Shown: one piece after another, positions 55,700 through 64,000 of the stretch | Numbering within the stretch: position 1 is the stretch's first letter | Layout of the letters: every line of letters begins with the position of its first letter | Origin: Microbacterium aurantiacum | GTDB taxonomy: Bacteria > Actinomycetota > Actinomycetes > Actinomycetales > Microbacteriaceae | NCBI RefSeq assembly: GCF_002872075.1 | Contig: NZ_PGGU01000025.1 | Span: 110,285 to 174,284, forward strand | DNA length: 64,000 nt | Reading direction: 5' to 3' | Made by a program: the position numbers and the translations under genes | The notes under the pieces: model-generated | What the model was told of the DNA's origin: nothing | Databases searched by the model: none | The model's input: only the letters and a program-made list of their open reading frames with translations

Positions 55700-56755
55700 G
55701 TGAACCACCATGATCTCGCCCTCATCGGCTTCGGAGGCGTCAACCGCGCTCTCGCCGAGATCATCCGCGATCGAGGCGAAGCGCTCGGGGATGAACTCGG
55801 GTTCACGCTCCGCGTCGTCGCGATCACCGATCTTCGATTCGGCTCGCTCATGCAGCCGGACGGCATCGATCTGGACCACGTGCTGAAACTGCCGTCGAGC
55901 GCGAGCTTCGAGGGGATGCCGGGTGGCGCGGCGATCCCGAACAACGACCACGTGATCCGGCTGTCATCCGCTGACATCATCGTCGAGGCCACCTTCACGA
56001 ATCCGGTCGACGGGGAGCCTGCGATCTCGCACGTCCGCGCGGCCCTCGAGAGCGGCAAGAGCGTCACGACGACGAACAAGGGGCCGGTCGCCATCGCACG
56101 CGCGGCGCTCAATCGCCTCGCCGACGAGAACGGCGTCCGGTTCGAGTACGAAGGCTCCGTCATGAGCGGCACCCCCGTGCTCCGCTTCGGCCGCGAGACG
56201 ATGAGCGGACTGAGGATCAACGCGATCCAGGGCATCCTGAACGGCACGAGCAACTACGTGCTGGGAAAGATGGAGGGCGGGATGACTCTGCAGGCCGCCG
56301 TGGCCGAGGCGCAGGAGCTCGGATACGCCGAGGCCGACCCCACCGCAGACATCGAGGGATCCGATGTGCAGTTGAAGGTCGTGATCCTCGCCAACGAGCT
56401 TCTCGGCGCGGATCTCACGACCGCCGACGTCGAGCGCCGCGGGATCAGCAGCCTCAGCGCCGCTGACATCGTGCAGGCCGCGGCCGAGGGCAAGCGCTGG
56501 AAGCTCGTCGGATCGGTGACGCGCGATGAGTTCGGCAGGGTGAGCGGAGCGGTCGAGCCGATCGCCCTGTCGCCCGACCACCCCCTGGCCGGAATCTCGG
56601 GTGCGACGAACGCGATCGCTTTCACCACCGACCTGCTGGGAACGGTCACCGTCTCCGGTCCCGGCGCCGGACGCTGGGAGACCGCGTACGCGCTGCTCTC
56701 CGACATCATCGCCATCGACGCCCACCAGCGTGCGCTCGTCGGGGCCGCACGGTGA
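55700..56755 (+). CDS. Homoserine dehydrogenase family protein without ACT domain
   Basis: A 351-residue protein. [14 protein letters not shown] replaces the usual GxGxVG for NAD(P), [14 protein letters not shown] near residue 118 corresponds to the catalytic Tx[19 protein letters not shown] near 182 is the homoserine dehydrogenase signature, and [15 protein letters not shown] near 213 holds the catalytic Asp and Lys. The C-terminal ACT domain that gives threonine feedback in biosynthetic enzymes is absent. It is coupled (GTGA) to an aldehyde dehydrogenase, so oxidation of homoserine to aspartate semialdehyde in catabolism is the likely direction. AAGGAG precedes the GTG. Confidence 0.87.
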   Translation: MNHHDLALIGFGGVNRALAEIIRDRGEALGDELGFTLRVVAITDLRFGSLMQPDGIDLDHVLKLPSSASFEGMPGGAAIPNNDHVIRLSSADIIVEATFTNPVDGEPAISHVRAALESGKSVTTTNKGPVAIARAALNRLADENGVRFEYEGSVMSGTPVLRFGRETMSGLRINAIQGILNGTSNYVLGKMEGGMTLQAAVAEAQELGYAEADPTADIEGSDVQLKVVILANELLGADLTTADVERRGISSLSAADIVQAAAEGKRWKLVGSVTRDEFGRVSGAVEPIALSPDHPLAGISGATNAIAFTTDLLGTVTVSGPGAGRWETAYALLSDIIAIDAHQRALVGAAR

Positions 56756-58158
56756 CCGCCGTGCTCGCTCCCGCCGAACTCGCCGCCGACCGGCTGGCGG
56801 TGTTCGACCCGTTCACCGGCGAGCAGATCGGAGAGGTGCCGCAGAGCACGCCGGCGGATGCGGACGCGATCATGGAGCGTGCCCGCATCGGTGCATCGCT
56901 CTCCCGCGACCTGTCGAAGTTCGCCCGGCACCGCATCCTGGATCGAGCATCGCGACTGCTGGGCGAGCGCGCCGATGAGGCCGCCTCGCTGGTCATGCGC
57001 GAGGCCGGGAAGACGATCACGCAGGCGCGGAAGGAGGTGCAGCGGGCCATCACGACGATGTCCCTCTCCGCCGAGGCGGCGCGTGCCGCCGACGGCGAGG
57101 TGATCCCGTTCGACGCCTACGAGGGCTCGGAGAACCGGCGCGGGTGGTTCACCCGCGAACCGCTCGGCGTCATCGTCGCCATCACCCCGTACAACGACGC
57201 GCTCAACCTCGTCGCCCACAAGATCGGCCCCGCGATCGCCGGCGGCAACTCCGTCATCCTGAAGCCGTCGCAGTTCACGCCGCTCACCGCGCAGCTCCTC
57301 GTCGACGTGCTCATCGACGCCGGCCTGCCCGACGAGATCGTCACCGTCGTGCACGGCGACCGCCACCTCGCGCAGGCGCTGATCGGCATCCGCGACGTGC
57401 GCATGGTGTCGTTCACCGGAGGATTCACGACGGGTGAGGCCATCGCCCGCGGCGCGGGGCTCAAGAAGCTCGCGATGGAGCTGGGCGGCAACGCCCCGGT
57501 GCTGGTCTTCGCGGATGCCGACATCGATGCGGCTGTCGACGCGTGCGTCTCCGGTGCCTTCTGGGCCGCCGGACAGAACTGCGTCGGCGCTCAGCGCATC
57601 CTCATCGAGCGCAGCGTGTACGCGGGATTCCGCGACCGCTTCGTCGCCAGGACCTCGGCACTGCGCGTGGGCGATCCCGCCGATCCCCGCACCGACGTCG
57701 GAGCGATGATCTCGGCCGACTCGGCCGCGCGCGTCGAACGAGTGGTCGACGATGCCGTGAGCGCCGGCGCCCGCATCCTCACCGGACACCGCCGGGAGGG
57801 CTCGCTGTACTGGCCGACCGTGGTGGAGAACGTCGCGCTGAGCGGTGAGCTGTGGCGGGAGGAGGCTTTCGCACCCGTCGTCGCCCTGACCGCGTTCGAC
57901 ACCGAGGAGGAGGCGATCGCGCAGGCCAACGACGTCGAATACGCCTTGCACGCGGCGGCATTCACGTCGGACCTCGGTCGCGCACTGCGTGTGGCCGAGC
58001 GCCTTGAAGCCGGCGGCGTCATGATCAACGACTCATCCGACTACCGTGTCGACAGCATGCCGTTCGGCGGCGCGAAGTACGGGAGCATGGGGCGCGAGGG
58101 CGTCCGGTTCGCGTTCGAGGAGATGACCCAGCCGAAGGTCGTCTGCATCAGCACCTGA
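56752..58158 (+). CDS. NAD(P)-dependent aldehyde dehydrogenase
   Basis: A 468-residue aldehyde dehydrogenase. [18 protein letters not shown] near residue 140 is the NAD site entrance, [15 protein letters not shown] near 240 carries the general base Glu and [10 protein letters not shown] near 278 the catalytic Cys. It is similar to the short actinobacterial group that acts on lactaldehyde, sulfolactaldehyde or phosphonoacetaldehyde. It shares the GTGA overlap with the homoserine dehydrogenase gene, so aspartate semialdehyde is a natural substrate proposal, giving aspartate. Substrate remains inference. Confidence 0.9.
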   Translation: MTAVLAPAELAADRLAVFDPFTGEQIGEVPQSTPADADAIMERARIGASLSRDLSKFARHRILDRASRLLGERADEAASLVMREAGKTITQARKEVQRAITTMSLSAEAARAADGEVIPFDAYEGSENRRGWFTREPLGVIVAITPYNDALNLVAHKIGPAIAGGNSVILKPSQFTPLTAQLLVDVLIDAGLPDEIVTVVHGDRHLAQALIGIRDVRMVSFTGGFTTGEAIARGAGLKKLAMELGGNAPVLVFADADIDAAVDACVSGAFWAAGQNCVGAQRILIERSVYAGFRDRFVARTSALRVGDPADPRTDVGAMISADSAARVERVVDDAVSAGARILTGHRREGSLYWPTVVENVALSGELWREEAFAPVVALTAFDTEEEAIAQANDVEYALHAAAFTSDLGRALRVAERLEAGGVMINDSSDYRVDSMPFGGAKYGSMGREGVRFAFEEMTQPKVVCIST

Positions 58159-58176
58159 GGACTCCCCTGGCGCGCG

Positions 58177-58620
58177 TCATCGGCGATCGACGACGCGCGT
58201 CAGGGAGACCGAGGTCACGGTGTTCGCCACGCCCGGCAATGCGGCGATGAACTCCCAGACCTCGCCGACCCGATCCATCGAATCCGCCTCGATGGTCACC
58301 AGCAGGTCGAAGTCCCCGCTGAGGATGTCGCACGTGCGGACCTCGGGGATCTGCGAGATCTCGGCGATCACCGAGCCACCGCGCATCCGATCGACGCGAT
58401 AGACCATCACGATCGCCACCACGCCCTTCGAGGCGCTCCGCCCGCGGACCACGGTGTAGCCCGCAATCGTGCCCTGGCGCTCCATGCGCTCGATCCGCTG
58501 CTTCACCGCATTGCGGGAGAGGTGAACCTTGGCCGCGAGCGCGACGAGTGGTGTCCGCGCATCGTCCGTCAGCTGCGCCAGGATCTGCCGATCGACCTCG
58601 TCGAGAGGAAGTCGCTCCAT
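58177..58620 (-). CDS. Lrp/AsnC-family transcriptional regulator
   Basis: A 147-residue regulator. LDEVDRQILAQLTDDAR and VHLSRNAVKQRIERMERQG form the helix-turn-helix at residues 6-48; the C-terminal RAM domain (SGDFDLLVTIEADSMDRVGE) binds amino acids and makes oligomers. It is divergent from a PLP enzyme, with operator B between them. GGAGA lies 4-5 bp before the ATG. By position it is the likely regulator of the flanking amino-acid genes. Confidence 0.93.
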   Translation of the reverse strand: MERLPLDEVDRQILAQLTDDARTPLVALAAKVHLSRNAVKQRIERMERQGTIAGYTVVRGRSASKGVVAIVMVYRVDRMRGGSVIAEISQIPEVRTCDILSGDFDLLVTIEADSMDRVGEVWEFIAALPGVANTVTSVSLTRVVDRR

Positions 58621-58632
58621 CACGTCTCCAAT

Positions 58633-58668
58633 GTGCGTTATCGGCAATTGCTTGTGTCTATTATGCAC
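58633..58668. promoter_or_regulatory. Putative Lrp operator B (lrp / PLP enzyme)
   Basis: GTGC, 3 bp, ATCGGCA, 8 bp, TGTCTAT, 3 bp, GCAC, a close copy of operator A with slightly weaker symmetry. It overlaps TATTAT at 58659-58664, a good -10 box for the PLP enzyme gene, so binding would govern that promoter and also the Lrp gene 13 bp away. Confidence 0.7.
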
Positions 58669-58738
58669 GCTAAGCTGATGGGCATCCACTGTGCGGTGAT
58701 CCGTCTTCGCCGCACGGATGCCAGCGGGAGGAGACATC

Positions 58739-59962
58739 ATGAGCACACGTCCAGACCGAACGGACCCGTCGACGCTGTCCGACATGAGCATCGCGGTGCA
58801 CCTGGGCAATCGTCTCGACTCGACCAAGGCACTCCGGACGCCGCTCGTGATGGCCAACTCATACGAGCTGCCCGACGACCCCAGCGAGATCAGCTGGTCC
58901 GCCACCGAGCCGGGCCTGTACACGCGGAACACCGGCGTGAACCAGGCGGCGCTCGAGCACAAGCTCGCCGCCCTCGACGGCGCCGAAGACGCGGTCGCGC
59001 TCGCGTCCGGTGTGGCCGCCCTGCACGCGGTCTTCTTCACGCACGTGCGTGTCGGCGACCACGTCGTCGTCAGCGATGTGACGTACGAAGCGACCTGGCG
59101 ACTGTGGACAGAGCTCCTCCCCGGGCGCTACGGCATCGAGGCGACCTTCGTCGACATCGGCGACCTCGACGCCGTCCGCGCGGCGATGCGTCCGGAGACC
59201 AAGCTCGTCTGCATCGAGGCGATCGCCAACCCGACGACGAAGATCGCCGATGTCCGGGCGATCGCCGACATCGCGCACGCGGGCGGGGCGATCCTGATGG
59301 TCGATTCGACGTTCACGCCGCCGCCGTTCTACCGGCCCATCACCGATGGTGCGGATCTCGTCGTGCATTCGCTGACGAAGTACATCAACGGGCACGGCGA
59401 CGCGATGGGCGGCTCTGTGGCCGGGCGGCGCGACCTCATCCAGCCGATCAAGGCGGATGCCATGGTCGATGTCGGGGGAATCATCTCCCCGTTCAACGCC
59501 TGGCAGATCAAGCGCGGCTCGGTGACACTGCCGTTGCGCCTGCAGCAGCACTTCCGCTCGGCGGAGCGGGTCGCACGGTACCTCGCCGACGACCCTCGCG
59601 TGGAGTACATCTACTACCCCGGGCTCCCCTCGCATCCGGAGCACGAGCTCGCCGCACGCCAGTTCGGCAGCCGTGGCTTCGGCGCGATGATCGCGTTCGC
59701 GGTCAAGGGCGACGCCGATCAGCAGAACCGGTTCGTCGCCAACCTGCGACTGATCACCTCGGGATTCTCACTGGGGCACGACGACTCGCTCATCGTGCAC
59801 ACCGGGACCGAGGGCGGCCGCGTCGCGACCTACCCCGAGCCGTTCCGCACGCACGGTCATCTCCGGCTATCCATCGGGCTGGAAGACGCGGATGACCTTC
59901 TCGAAGACCTTCGTGCCGCGCTCGACGCCACCTTCGCCGAGGCACGGCATCGACGCTCCTAG
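58739..59962 (+). CDS. PLP-dependent gamma-lyase/synthase family enzyme (cystathionine/methionine gamma-lyase type)
   Basis: A 407-residue Cys/Met metabolism PLP enzyme. YTRNTGVNQAALEHKLAAL near residue 62 contacts the PLP phosphate, ASGVAALHAVF near 88 the ring, DSTFTPPP near 190 the pyridine nitrogen, and VHSLTKYINGHGD holds the Schiff-base Lys near residue 214. The family includes gamma-lyases that split methionine, cystathionine or homoserine to 2-oxobutyrate. GGGAGGAG lies 5 bp before the ATG at 58739. It faces the Lrp gene and ends in a 4-bp CTAG overlap with asparaginase. Confidence 0.9.
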   Translation: MSTRPDRTDPSTLSDMSIAVHLGNRLDSTKALRTPLVMANSYELPDDPSEISWSATEPGLYTRNTGVNQAALEHKLAALDGAEDAVALASGVAALHAVFFTHVRVGDHVVVSDVTYEATWRLWTELLPGRYGIEATFVDIGDLDAVRAAMRPETKLVCIEAIANPTTKIADVRAIADIAHAGGAILMVDSTFTPPPFYRPITDGADLVVHSLTKYINGHGDAMGGSVAGRRDLIQPIKADAMVDVGGIISPFNAWQIKRGSVTLPLRLQQHFRSAERVARYLADDPRVEYIYYPGLPSHPEHELAARQFGSRGFGAMIAFAVKGDADQQNRFVANLRLITSGFSLGHDDSLIVHTGTEGGRVATYPEPFRTHGHLRLSIGLEDADDLLEDLRAALDATFAEARHRRS

Positions 59963-61002
59963 AGACCCGGACGTGCCGAGACAGCCGACAGCTGCATCTC
60001 CCCGATGAGGTTCGAGGCGAGTGCGCTTCTCGTCGTCGGGGCATCCAGATACTTGCCGACGAGATAGCCGAGCTTGCCCAGCGCGGCTTCCAGGGTCATA
60101 TCGCCGCCGCTCAAGACTCCGGCGCGCGCCAGCGCAGACCCGACCGCGTATCGCGAGAGGTCGACGGAGCCGGTCTGGCACTGCGTGACAGCCACCACGA
60201 TGGTTCCCTCTTCGATGGCCGCACCCAAGTCGTCGAGGATGCCGGGAGTGCTGACGGGTGCAGTTCCCGCGCCATAGCACTCGAGGATCAAGCCGTCAGG
60301 GTAACAAGCAAGAGCTGCCCGCACCTGCTCGGAGGCCATGCCCGGGAACACGCTCAGGACACCGACTTTCCGAGTCTCCGTGACCTCGGGCTCTGCGAAG
60401 TGATCGGCGATCGCGTCTGCCAGCGTCGAGTCGGCCACCGGCGCGAGAGCCCGAGGTGAGGCGAATCCTGATCTGCTTTCACTGGAGTATTTGCTCACAC
60501 GTACCGCCGGATGCAGCTGGTTGTCGAATGCCACCCACGCACCGCCTGTGGTGGTGCCGGAAAGCGCGTCCAGCGCGTACTCGAAGTTCGACGGTGCGTC
60601 GCTGCCCGGGAAATGAAGCGGGAGCTGAGATCCCGTGAAGACGAGAGGAAGCCGAAGGTCAGCGAGCTCGAACGCCATCCTGGCCGCCGTGTACGCCAGC
60701 GTATCCGTGCCGTGGATGACGAGCACGCCCGTGTATCTCTCGTCACAGTCCGCGGACTCGAGCTTCAGACGGATCTCGGTCGCCCAGTCCACCATCGTCT
60801 GCTGGGTCGCTTCTGCACTGTCGATGACGCAGACCGACTTCATGAACGCCCAGCGAGTTCTTGTGCGGCGCTGAGCGTCATATCCGGCGACAAGACAGGC
60901 GATCTCCGCTCCGAGGTCATCCGTCACCTCCAACCCCGACCCCTGATCCCGCATGCCGAAGGTGCCGCCGGTGTACACGACGAGCAGGCGCCTCTCACTC
61001 AC
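59959..61002 (-). CDS. ansA: L-asparaginase (type I-like)
   Basis: An asparaginase of about 347 residues. VVYTGGTFGMRDQG near the N-terminus contains the nucleophilic Thr, and VIHGTDTLAYTAARM near residue 92 the second Thr/Asp pair. It hydrolyses asparagine to aspartate and ammonia in the cytoplasm. The GTG at 61002 (protein starting SERRLLVVY) is used; a GTG at 61014 adds four residues, and either overlaps the permease end. Its partner permease is AnsP-like, so this is an asparagine uptake and deamidation operon. Confidence 0.93.
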   Translation of the reverse strand: MSERRLLVVYTGGTFGMRDQGSGLEVTDDLGAEIACLVAGYDAQRRTRTRWAFMKSVCVIDSAEATQQTMVDWATEIRLKLESADCDERYTGVLVIHGTDTLAYTAARMAFELADLRLPLVFTGSQLPLHFPGSDAPSNFEYALDALSGTTTGGAWVAFDNQLHPAVRVSKYSSESRSGFASPRALAPVADSTLADAIADHFAEPEVTETRKVGVLSVFPGMASEQVRAALACYPDGLILECYGAGTAPVSTPGILDDLGAAIEEGTIVVAVTQCQTGSVDLSRYAVGSALARAGVLSGGDMTLEAALGKLGYLVGKYLDAPTTRSALASNLIGEMQLSAVSARPGL

Positions 61003-62476
61003 GAGACTCGTCACCGGCAGGCAGTTCGCTCGCGTCTCCCAGGTCGATCAAAGCGTCAGGGTTGATCCGATCGCGGATGACGAACCAGCCGATGACCAGC
61101 GCCACGACGATGAGCCCGAAGACTGCCAGCGTCAGCCTTCCGACGTTCGCATCCATCGCCATCAGCACCACGACCATGACGAGGAAGACGAGGGTCACGA
61201 TATTCGTCACAGGTGCCAGCGGCAGGCGGAATGCGGGCCGTTCCACTTCTCCCCGCTTCGCCTTTCGCAGGAACAGCCAATGGCAGATCATGATCGACAT
61301 CCACGTGCCGACGATGCCGATACCGGCCAGGTTGAGCACGATCTCGAACGCCCGTTCAGGTACGAAGAAGTTCAGAATCACCCCGGCGACGCCGATCGAG
61401 GCGGTGATGAGGATTCCTCCGTAGGGGACGCCGGCCTTGTTCAGTCGGTTCGCGAATCTCGGTCCCGTTCCGGCCATCGCCATGGAACGCAGTGTTCGTC
61501 CCGTCGCGTAGAGGCCGGCGTTGAGGCTCGACATCGCAGCCGTCAGCACGACGACGTTCATGATGTCGCCCGCGCCGGGGATGCCGATCGCGTTCATCAC
61601 GGTGACGAACGGGCTCTCCCCTGCCGAGTAGGCCGTCCACGGCAGCAGCAGAGTGAACAGCACGACGGAGCCGGCGTAGAAGAGGATGATCCGCCACATG
61701 ATGGAATTGACGGCTTTCGGGATCACGGCTCGAGGATTCTCCGACTCTCCGGCGGCCACTCCCACCAGTTCGGTCCCGCCGAATGCGAAGACGACCCCGA
61801 GCGCGATGATGAACATCGGCGCGATCCCCATCGGGAACAGCCCGCCGTTGTCCACGATCAGGGCGACGCCGGGCGTGTGCCCGTCGATCTCGGTTCCGGT
61901 GACGATGAGGAAGATGCCGATGATCCCGAAGAGGACGATCGCGCCCACTTTGATGAGGGCGAACCAGTACTCCATCTCGCCGAAGACCTTCACCGAGATG
62001 ACGTTCATGGCGACGACGATCGCCAGGGCGATCAGCGCCAGCACCCACTGCGGGATCGCGACGAACATCGACCAGAAGTGCGCATACAGGGCGACGGCGG
62101 TGATGTCCGCGACCACGGTCGTCGACCAGTTCAGAAAGTACAGCCACCCGACGGTGTAGGCGCCCTTCTCCCCCATGAACTCCCGGGCATACGACACGAA
62201 CGCGCCCGACGAGGGGCGGTACATGACGAGCTCGCCGAGGGCGCGCACGACGAAGAACGCGAACGCACCGCAGATGATGTACACGATCGCCAGCGATGGC
62301 CCCGCCAGCTCCATCCGGCCGCTCGCACCCAGGAAGAGCCCGGTACCGATCGAACCACCGATGGCGATCATGTGCATGTGCCGGCGCTTGAGGCCCTTGG
62401 CGTATCCGGCGTCACCGATGTCGACATGCTGCGACTTCGGGCTCTTGAGTTGTAGAACGTCTTCGTTCTCGGCCAT
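60995..62476 (-). CDS. ansP: Amino-acid permease, asparagine permease-like
   Basis: A 493-residue APC permease with twelve membrane helices. HMHMIAIGGSIGTGLFLGAS in helix 1 and VMYRPSSGAFVSYAREFMGE are closest to the AAT/AnsP group, and the gene is coupled to asparaginase. It lies just downstream, on the minus strand, of a region with two dyads, one fitting a GntR/FCD site, so the divergent GntR gene probably controls it. Confidence 0.9.
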   Translation of the reverse strand: MAENEDVLQLKSPKSQHVDIGDAGYAKGLKRRHMHMIAIGGSIGTGLFLGASGRMELAGPSLAIVYIICGAFAFFVVRALGELVMYRPSSGAFVSYAREFMGEKGAYTVGWLYFLNWSTTVVADITAVALYAHFWSMFVAIPQWVLALIALAIVVAMNVISVKVFGEMEYWFALIKVGAIVLFGIIGIFLIVTGTEIDGHTPGVALIVDNGGLFPMGIAPMFIIALGVVFAFGGTELVGVAAGESENPRAVIPKAVNSIMWRIILFYAGSVVLFTLLLPWTAYSAGESPFVTVMNAIGIPGAGDIMNVVVLTAAMSSLNAGLYATGRTLRSMAMAGTGPRFANRLNKAGVPYGGILITASIGVAGVILNFFVPERAFEIVLNLAGIGIVGTWMSIMICHWLFLRKAKRGEVERPAFRLPLAPVTNIVTLVFLVMVVVLMAMDANVGRLTLAVFGLIVVALVIGWFVIRDRINPDALIDLGDASELPAGDESRE

Positions 62477-62504
62477 GACGTGCCTTTCGATTCATGAGCA
62501 GATC

Positions 62505-62532
62505 GGTGCATCCACCTCATCGCGGATGCACC
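62505..62532. promoter_or_regulatory. Inverted repeat in the ansP-GntR intergenic region
   Basis: GGTGCATCC and GGATGCACC are perfect 9-bp inverted copies with a 10-bp spacer, ending 28 bp before ansP. Could be a regulator site or an mRNA hairpin in the ansP leader. Confidence 0.5.
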
Positions 62533-62550
62533 CGACCCACCAAGCGCATG

Positions 62551-62569
62551 CTGTCTGGCTGTCAGACAG
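62551..62569. promoter_or_regulatory. Candidate GntR/FCD operator
   Basis: CTGTCTG (62551-62557) and CAGACAG (62563-62569) are inverted copies, and CTGTCAGACAG (62559-62569) is itself a perfect palindrome with the GT-N3-AC core typical of FadR-subfamily sites. It sits between ansP and the GntR gene. Confidence 0.6.
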
Positions 62570-62670
62570 GTTTGTTCGGATCAGTGTAGGACGGGCACGA
62601 CGACGAGCACAAGCACGACGTCGGGTCCGTCGCTGCGAAGCGCCGGCGGAGACCCCTCCTGTGGCAGCCA

Positions 62671-62676
62671 TATAGT
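62671..62676 (+). promoter_or_regulatory. -10 box of the leaderless GntR gene
   Basis: TATAGT, then TGTGGG (6 bp) and the ATG at 62683. Confidence 0.55.
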
Positions 62677-62682
62677 TGTGGG

Positions 62683-63381
62683 ATGAGTGCGCCAGGTGAG
62701 CCGACGAAGCCGGGCCTCGAGAGGATCAGCGCGACGGAGGCCGCATTCAGAGCGCTCACCGCGATGATCCGAGGCGACGAGTACGAAATCGGCGACCGCC
62801 TTCCCTCGGAGTTGGCTCTTGCAGGCGAATTCGGAGTCAGCCGTTCGGTCGTGCGCGAAGCGCTGCACGCATGCGCGACGCTGGGTCTCACCGAGACCCG
62901 CACCGGAAGCGGCACCTTCGTCGTCAGGAAGAATCCGTCGTCTCAGCTCGTCTTCGGCGAGTTCAGCGCCCAGGATCTCATCGAGGCGCGGCAGCACATC
63001 GAGGTGCCTACCGCCGGCTATGCGGCCGAACGGCATACTCCGGCGCAACTGGCGAACCTGCGTCGGATTCTCGCTGCGCTCGACACCGCAAAGGACCTCC
63101 AGGCGTGGGTGGCGTTGGACGGCGAACTGCATGTGGCGATCGCGGAAGCGAGCCGGAACCCCGTGCTCATCTCCGTGGTGACGTCGACTCGCGAGGCGCT
63201 CGACATTCAATCCGAGTTCTTGAACGTCACTCAAGCGCGGCAACAGGCATCGAACATCGAGCACGCCCAGATCGTGGAGGCGATCGCATCGGGCTCCGCC
63301 GTGAAGGCCCGAGAAGCGATGGCCGATCATGTCGGCCAGGTCGCGCTGGCCGTGCAGAAAGTCGCCGCCGCCTCCTACTGA
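62683..63381 (+). CDS. GntR-family regulator, FCD (FadR-like) subfamily
   Basis: A 232-residue regulator. GDRLPSELALAGEFGVSRSV near residue 32 is the winged helix, followed by TRTGSGTFV as the wing and an all-helical FCD domain with conserved metal-ligand His residues (GELHVAIAEASRNP and later ADHVGQVALAV). FCD regulators bind small acids or amino acids. It is divergent from ansP-ansA and leaderless by the spacing of its TATAGT box, with an operator-like palindrome in between. It probably controls the asparagine operon and itself. Confidence 0.93.
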   Translation: MSAPGEPTKPGLERISATEAAFRALTAMIRGDEYEIGDRLPSELALAGEFGVSRSVVREALHACATLGLTETRTGSGTFVVRKNPSSQLVFGEFSAQDLIEARQHIEVPTAGYAAERHTPAQLANLRRILAALDTAKDLQAWVALDGELHVAIAEASRNPVLISVVTSTREALDIQSEFLNVTQARQQASNIEHAQIVEAIASGSAVKAREAMADHVGQVALAVQKVAAASY

Positions 63382-63427
63382 CTCAGAAGGTGAGCGCGGA
63401 GCATCCGCTCGCGTGAAGACAATGCAA

Positions 63428-63454
63428 GAAGGGCCCCGCGATGCGGGGCCCTTC
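63428..63454. terminator. Bidirectional terminator between GntR and tRNA-Tyr
   Basis: GAAGGGCCCCGC (63428-63439) and GCGGGGCCCTTC (63443-63454) are perfect 12-bp inverted copies with a 3-base loop. TTCTTCTG follows on the plus strand. It lies between the convergent GntR gene and tRNA-Tyr. Confidence 0.8.
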
Positions 63455-63464
63455 TTCTGTGCTG

Positions 63465-63546
63465 TGGCGAGTGAGGGATTCGAACCCCCGAAGGCTGAGC
63501 CGTCTGATTTACAGTCAGATCCCTTTGGCCGCTAGGGTAACTCGCC
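63465..63546 (-). tRNA. tRNA-Tyr (anticodon GTA)
   Basis: An 82-nt class II tRNA. The acceptor GGCGAGT pairs with ACTCGCC, the anticodon stem-loop is TCTGACTGTAAATCAGA with GTA, then comes a long variable arm and the T arm GGGGGTTCGAATCCCTC. The tRNA has no encoded CCA. Confidence 0.95.
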
Positions 63547-63594
63547 AATGCGCACCCGTCCGACTTGAACAGCCAACCGGGGGCACGAAGAATA

Positions 63595-63623
63595 AGCATA
63601 CCTGCCATCGGCGACCGCATGAA
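63595..63623 (-). promoter_or_regulatory. Promoter of tRNA-Tyr
   Basis: On the minus strand TTCATG (63623-63618), a 17-bp spacer and TATGCT (63600-63595). Confidence 0.55.
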
Positions 63624-63632
63624 ATCGAAGCG

Positions 63633-64000
63633 TCAGCTTCCGTAGACGCCGCGTTCCGCCTCGGCCAGCGACTCAGGAGTTCGCAGCAGGCCGCCCTCGG
63701 CGCGGCATGTCGCCGCCGCGATGTCCATGGCTCGGCGCAGGAGAGCATCCCACTCCTCCACCGTGTCGGGAGTCGATTCGACCAGGCCGGCGGCGAGGGC
63801 GGCGAGAGTCGAATCCCCCGCTCCCACCGTGTCGACGATGGGGCCGGGGAGCACTGAGATCGGGGCGGCGACGGTGCCGGCATCCGTCTCGAGAACCGCG
63901 CCGTCCGCACCCGCCGTGGCGAGCACGGCGCCGACGCCCAGTTCTCTCAAACGCGCTCGGAGCGCGGCGAGATCGCCGTCGTACAGAAGACCGGCGTCAT
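63633..64000 (-). CDS. PfkB-family carbohydrate kinase, C-terminal part (5' end outside window)
   Basis: The visible 122 codons run to the window edge without a start. VDTVGAGDSTLAALAAGL is the ribokinase/PfkB signature with the catalytic Asp and anion hole. The final 60 residues are helical. It phosphorylates a sugar or related alcohol using ATP. The missing N-terminal two thirds would determine specificity, so the sugar is unknown. Confidence 0.88.
   Translation of the reverse strand, partial: DAGLLYDGDLAALRARLRELGVGAVLATAGADGAVLETDAGTVAAPISVLPGPIVDTVGAGDSTLAALAAGLVESTPDTVEEWDALLRRAMDIAAATCRAEGGLLRTPESLAEAERGVYGS

Overview
The window is high-GC DNA with densely packed genes, short ATGA or GTGA overlaps and frequent GTG starts. 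Recognisable core genes (rplM-rpsI-glmM, truA, tRNA-Met, tRNA-Thr, tRNA-Tyr), lipobox and permease families typical of actinobacteria, and a DUF7882-like small protein point to an actinobacterium of the Microbacteriaceae, most likely Microbacterium. This is a judgement from gene content; no database search was possible.

Bases 1-24064 are an exopolysaccharide or capsule locus. It holds the end of an SGNH O-acyltransferase, an O-antigen-ligase/polymerase-like membrane protein, a GT2 glycosyltransferase, a flippase and a nucleotidyltransferase-fold protein. A long minus-strand operon (16827 down to 5736) follows, in transcription order: 4,6-dehydratase, aminotransferase, ATP-grasp ligase, HAD phosphatase, pyruvyltransferase, initiating sugar-phosphate transferase, GT4 and the three UDP-L-FucNAc enzymes (capE, capF, fnlC). 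Upstream lie an unknown single-pass membrane protein and, divergently, two tandem tyrosine autokinases (Wzc type) that would control chain length and export. GtrA, a second GT2 and a GT-C membrane protein close the locus. The repeat unit predicted here contains FucNAc and a 4-amino-4,6-dideoxy sugar, with pyruvyl and acyl decoration and possibly an ATP-grasp-added group.

Bases 24087-31764 are mostly housekeeping: VanZ-like protein, Ppx/GppA, GlmM, S9, L13, an endonuclease/exonuclease/phosphatase protein, TruA, an RraA-like protein and an APC permease. Bases 31870-43658 are accessory metabolism: an HxlR/quinone-reductase pair sharing a clear operator; a five-gene amino-acid ABC transporter and oxidoreductase operon facing a LacI regulator across two perfect operators; an epimerase, a permease, a VOC protein and homocysteine methyltransferase. 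Bases 43814-53007 hold small Microbacteriaceae-type proteins, tRNA-Thr and tRNA-Met, an M23 peptidase, inositol monophosphatase, enoyl-CoA hydratase, an FBP zinc protein, an aldo/keto reductase, a BASS transporter and an IclR regulator.

Bases 53020-63381 are an amino-acid catabolic island: a second IclR regulator, a broken alanine racemase coupled to an amino-acid permease, homoserine dehydrogenase plus aldehyde dehydrogenase, an Lrp regulator, a gamma-lyase-type PLP enzyme, asparaginase plus its permease, and a GntR/FCD regulator. Two nearly identical 36-bp dyads, one in each of two divergent intergenic regions, tie most of these genes into one probable Lrp regulon. The window ends with tRNA-Tyr and a partial PfkB sugar kinase. 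At least seven genes have a -10 box placed so that the transcript would be leaderless.
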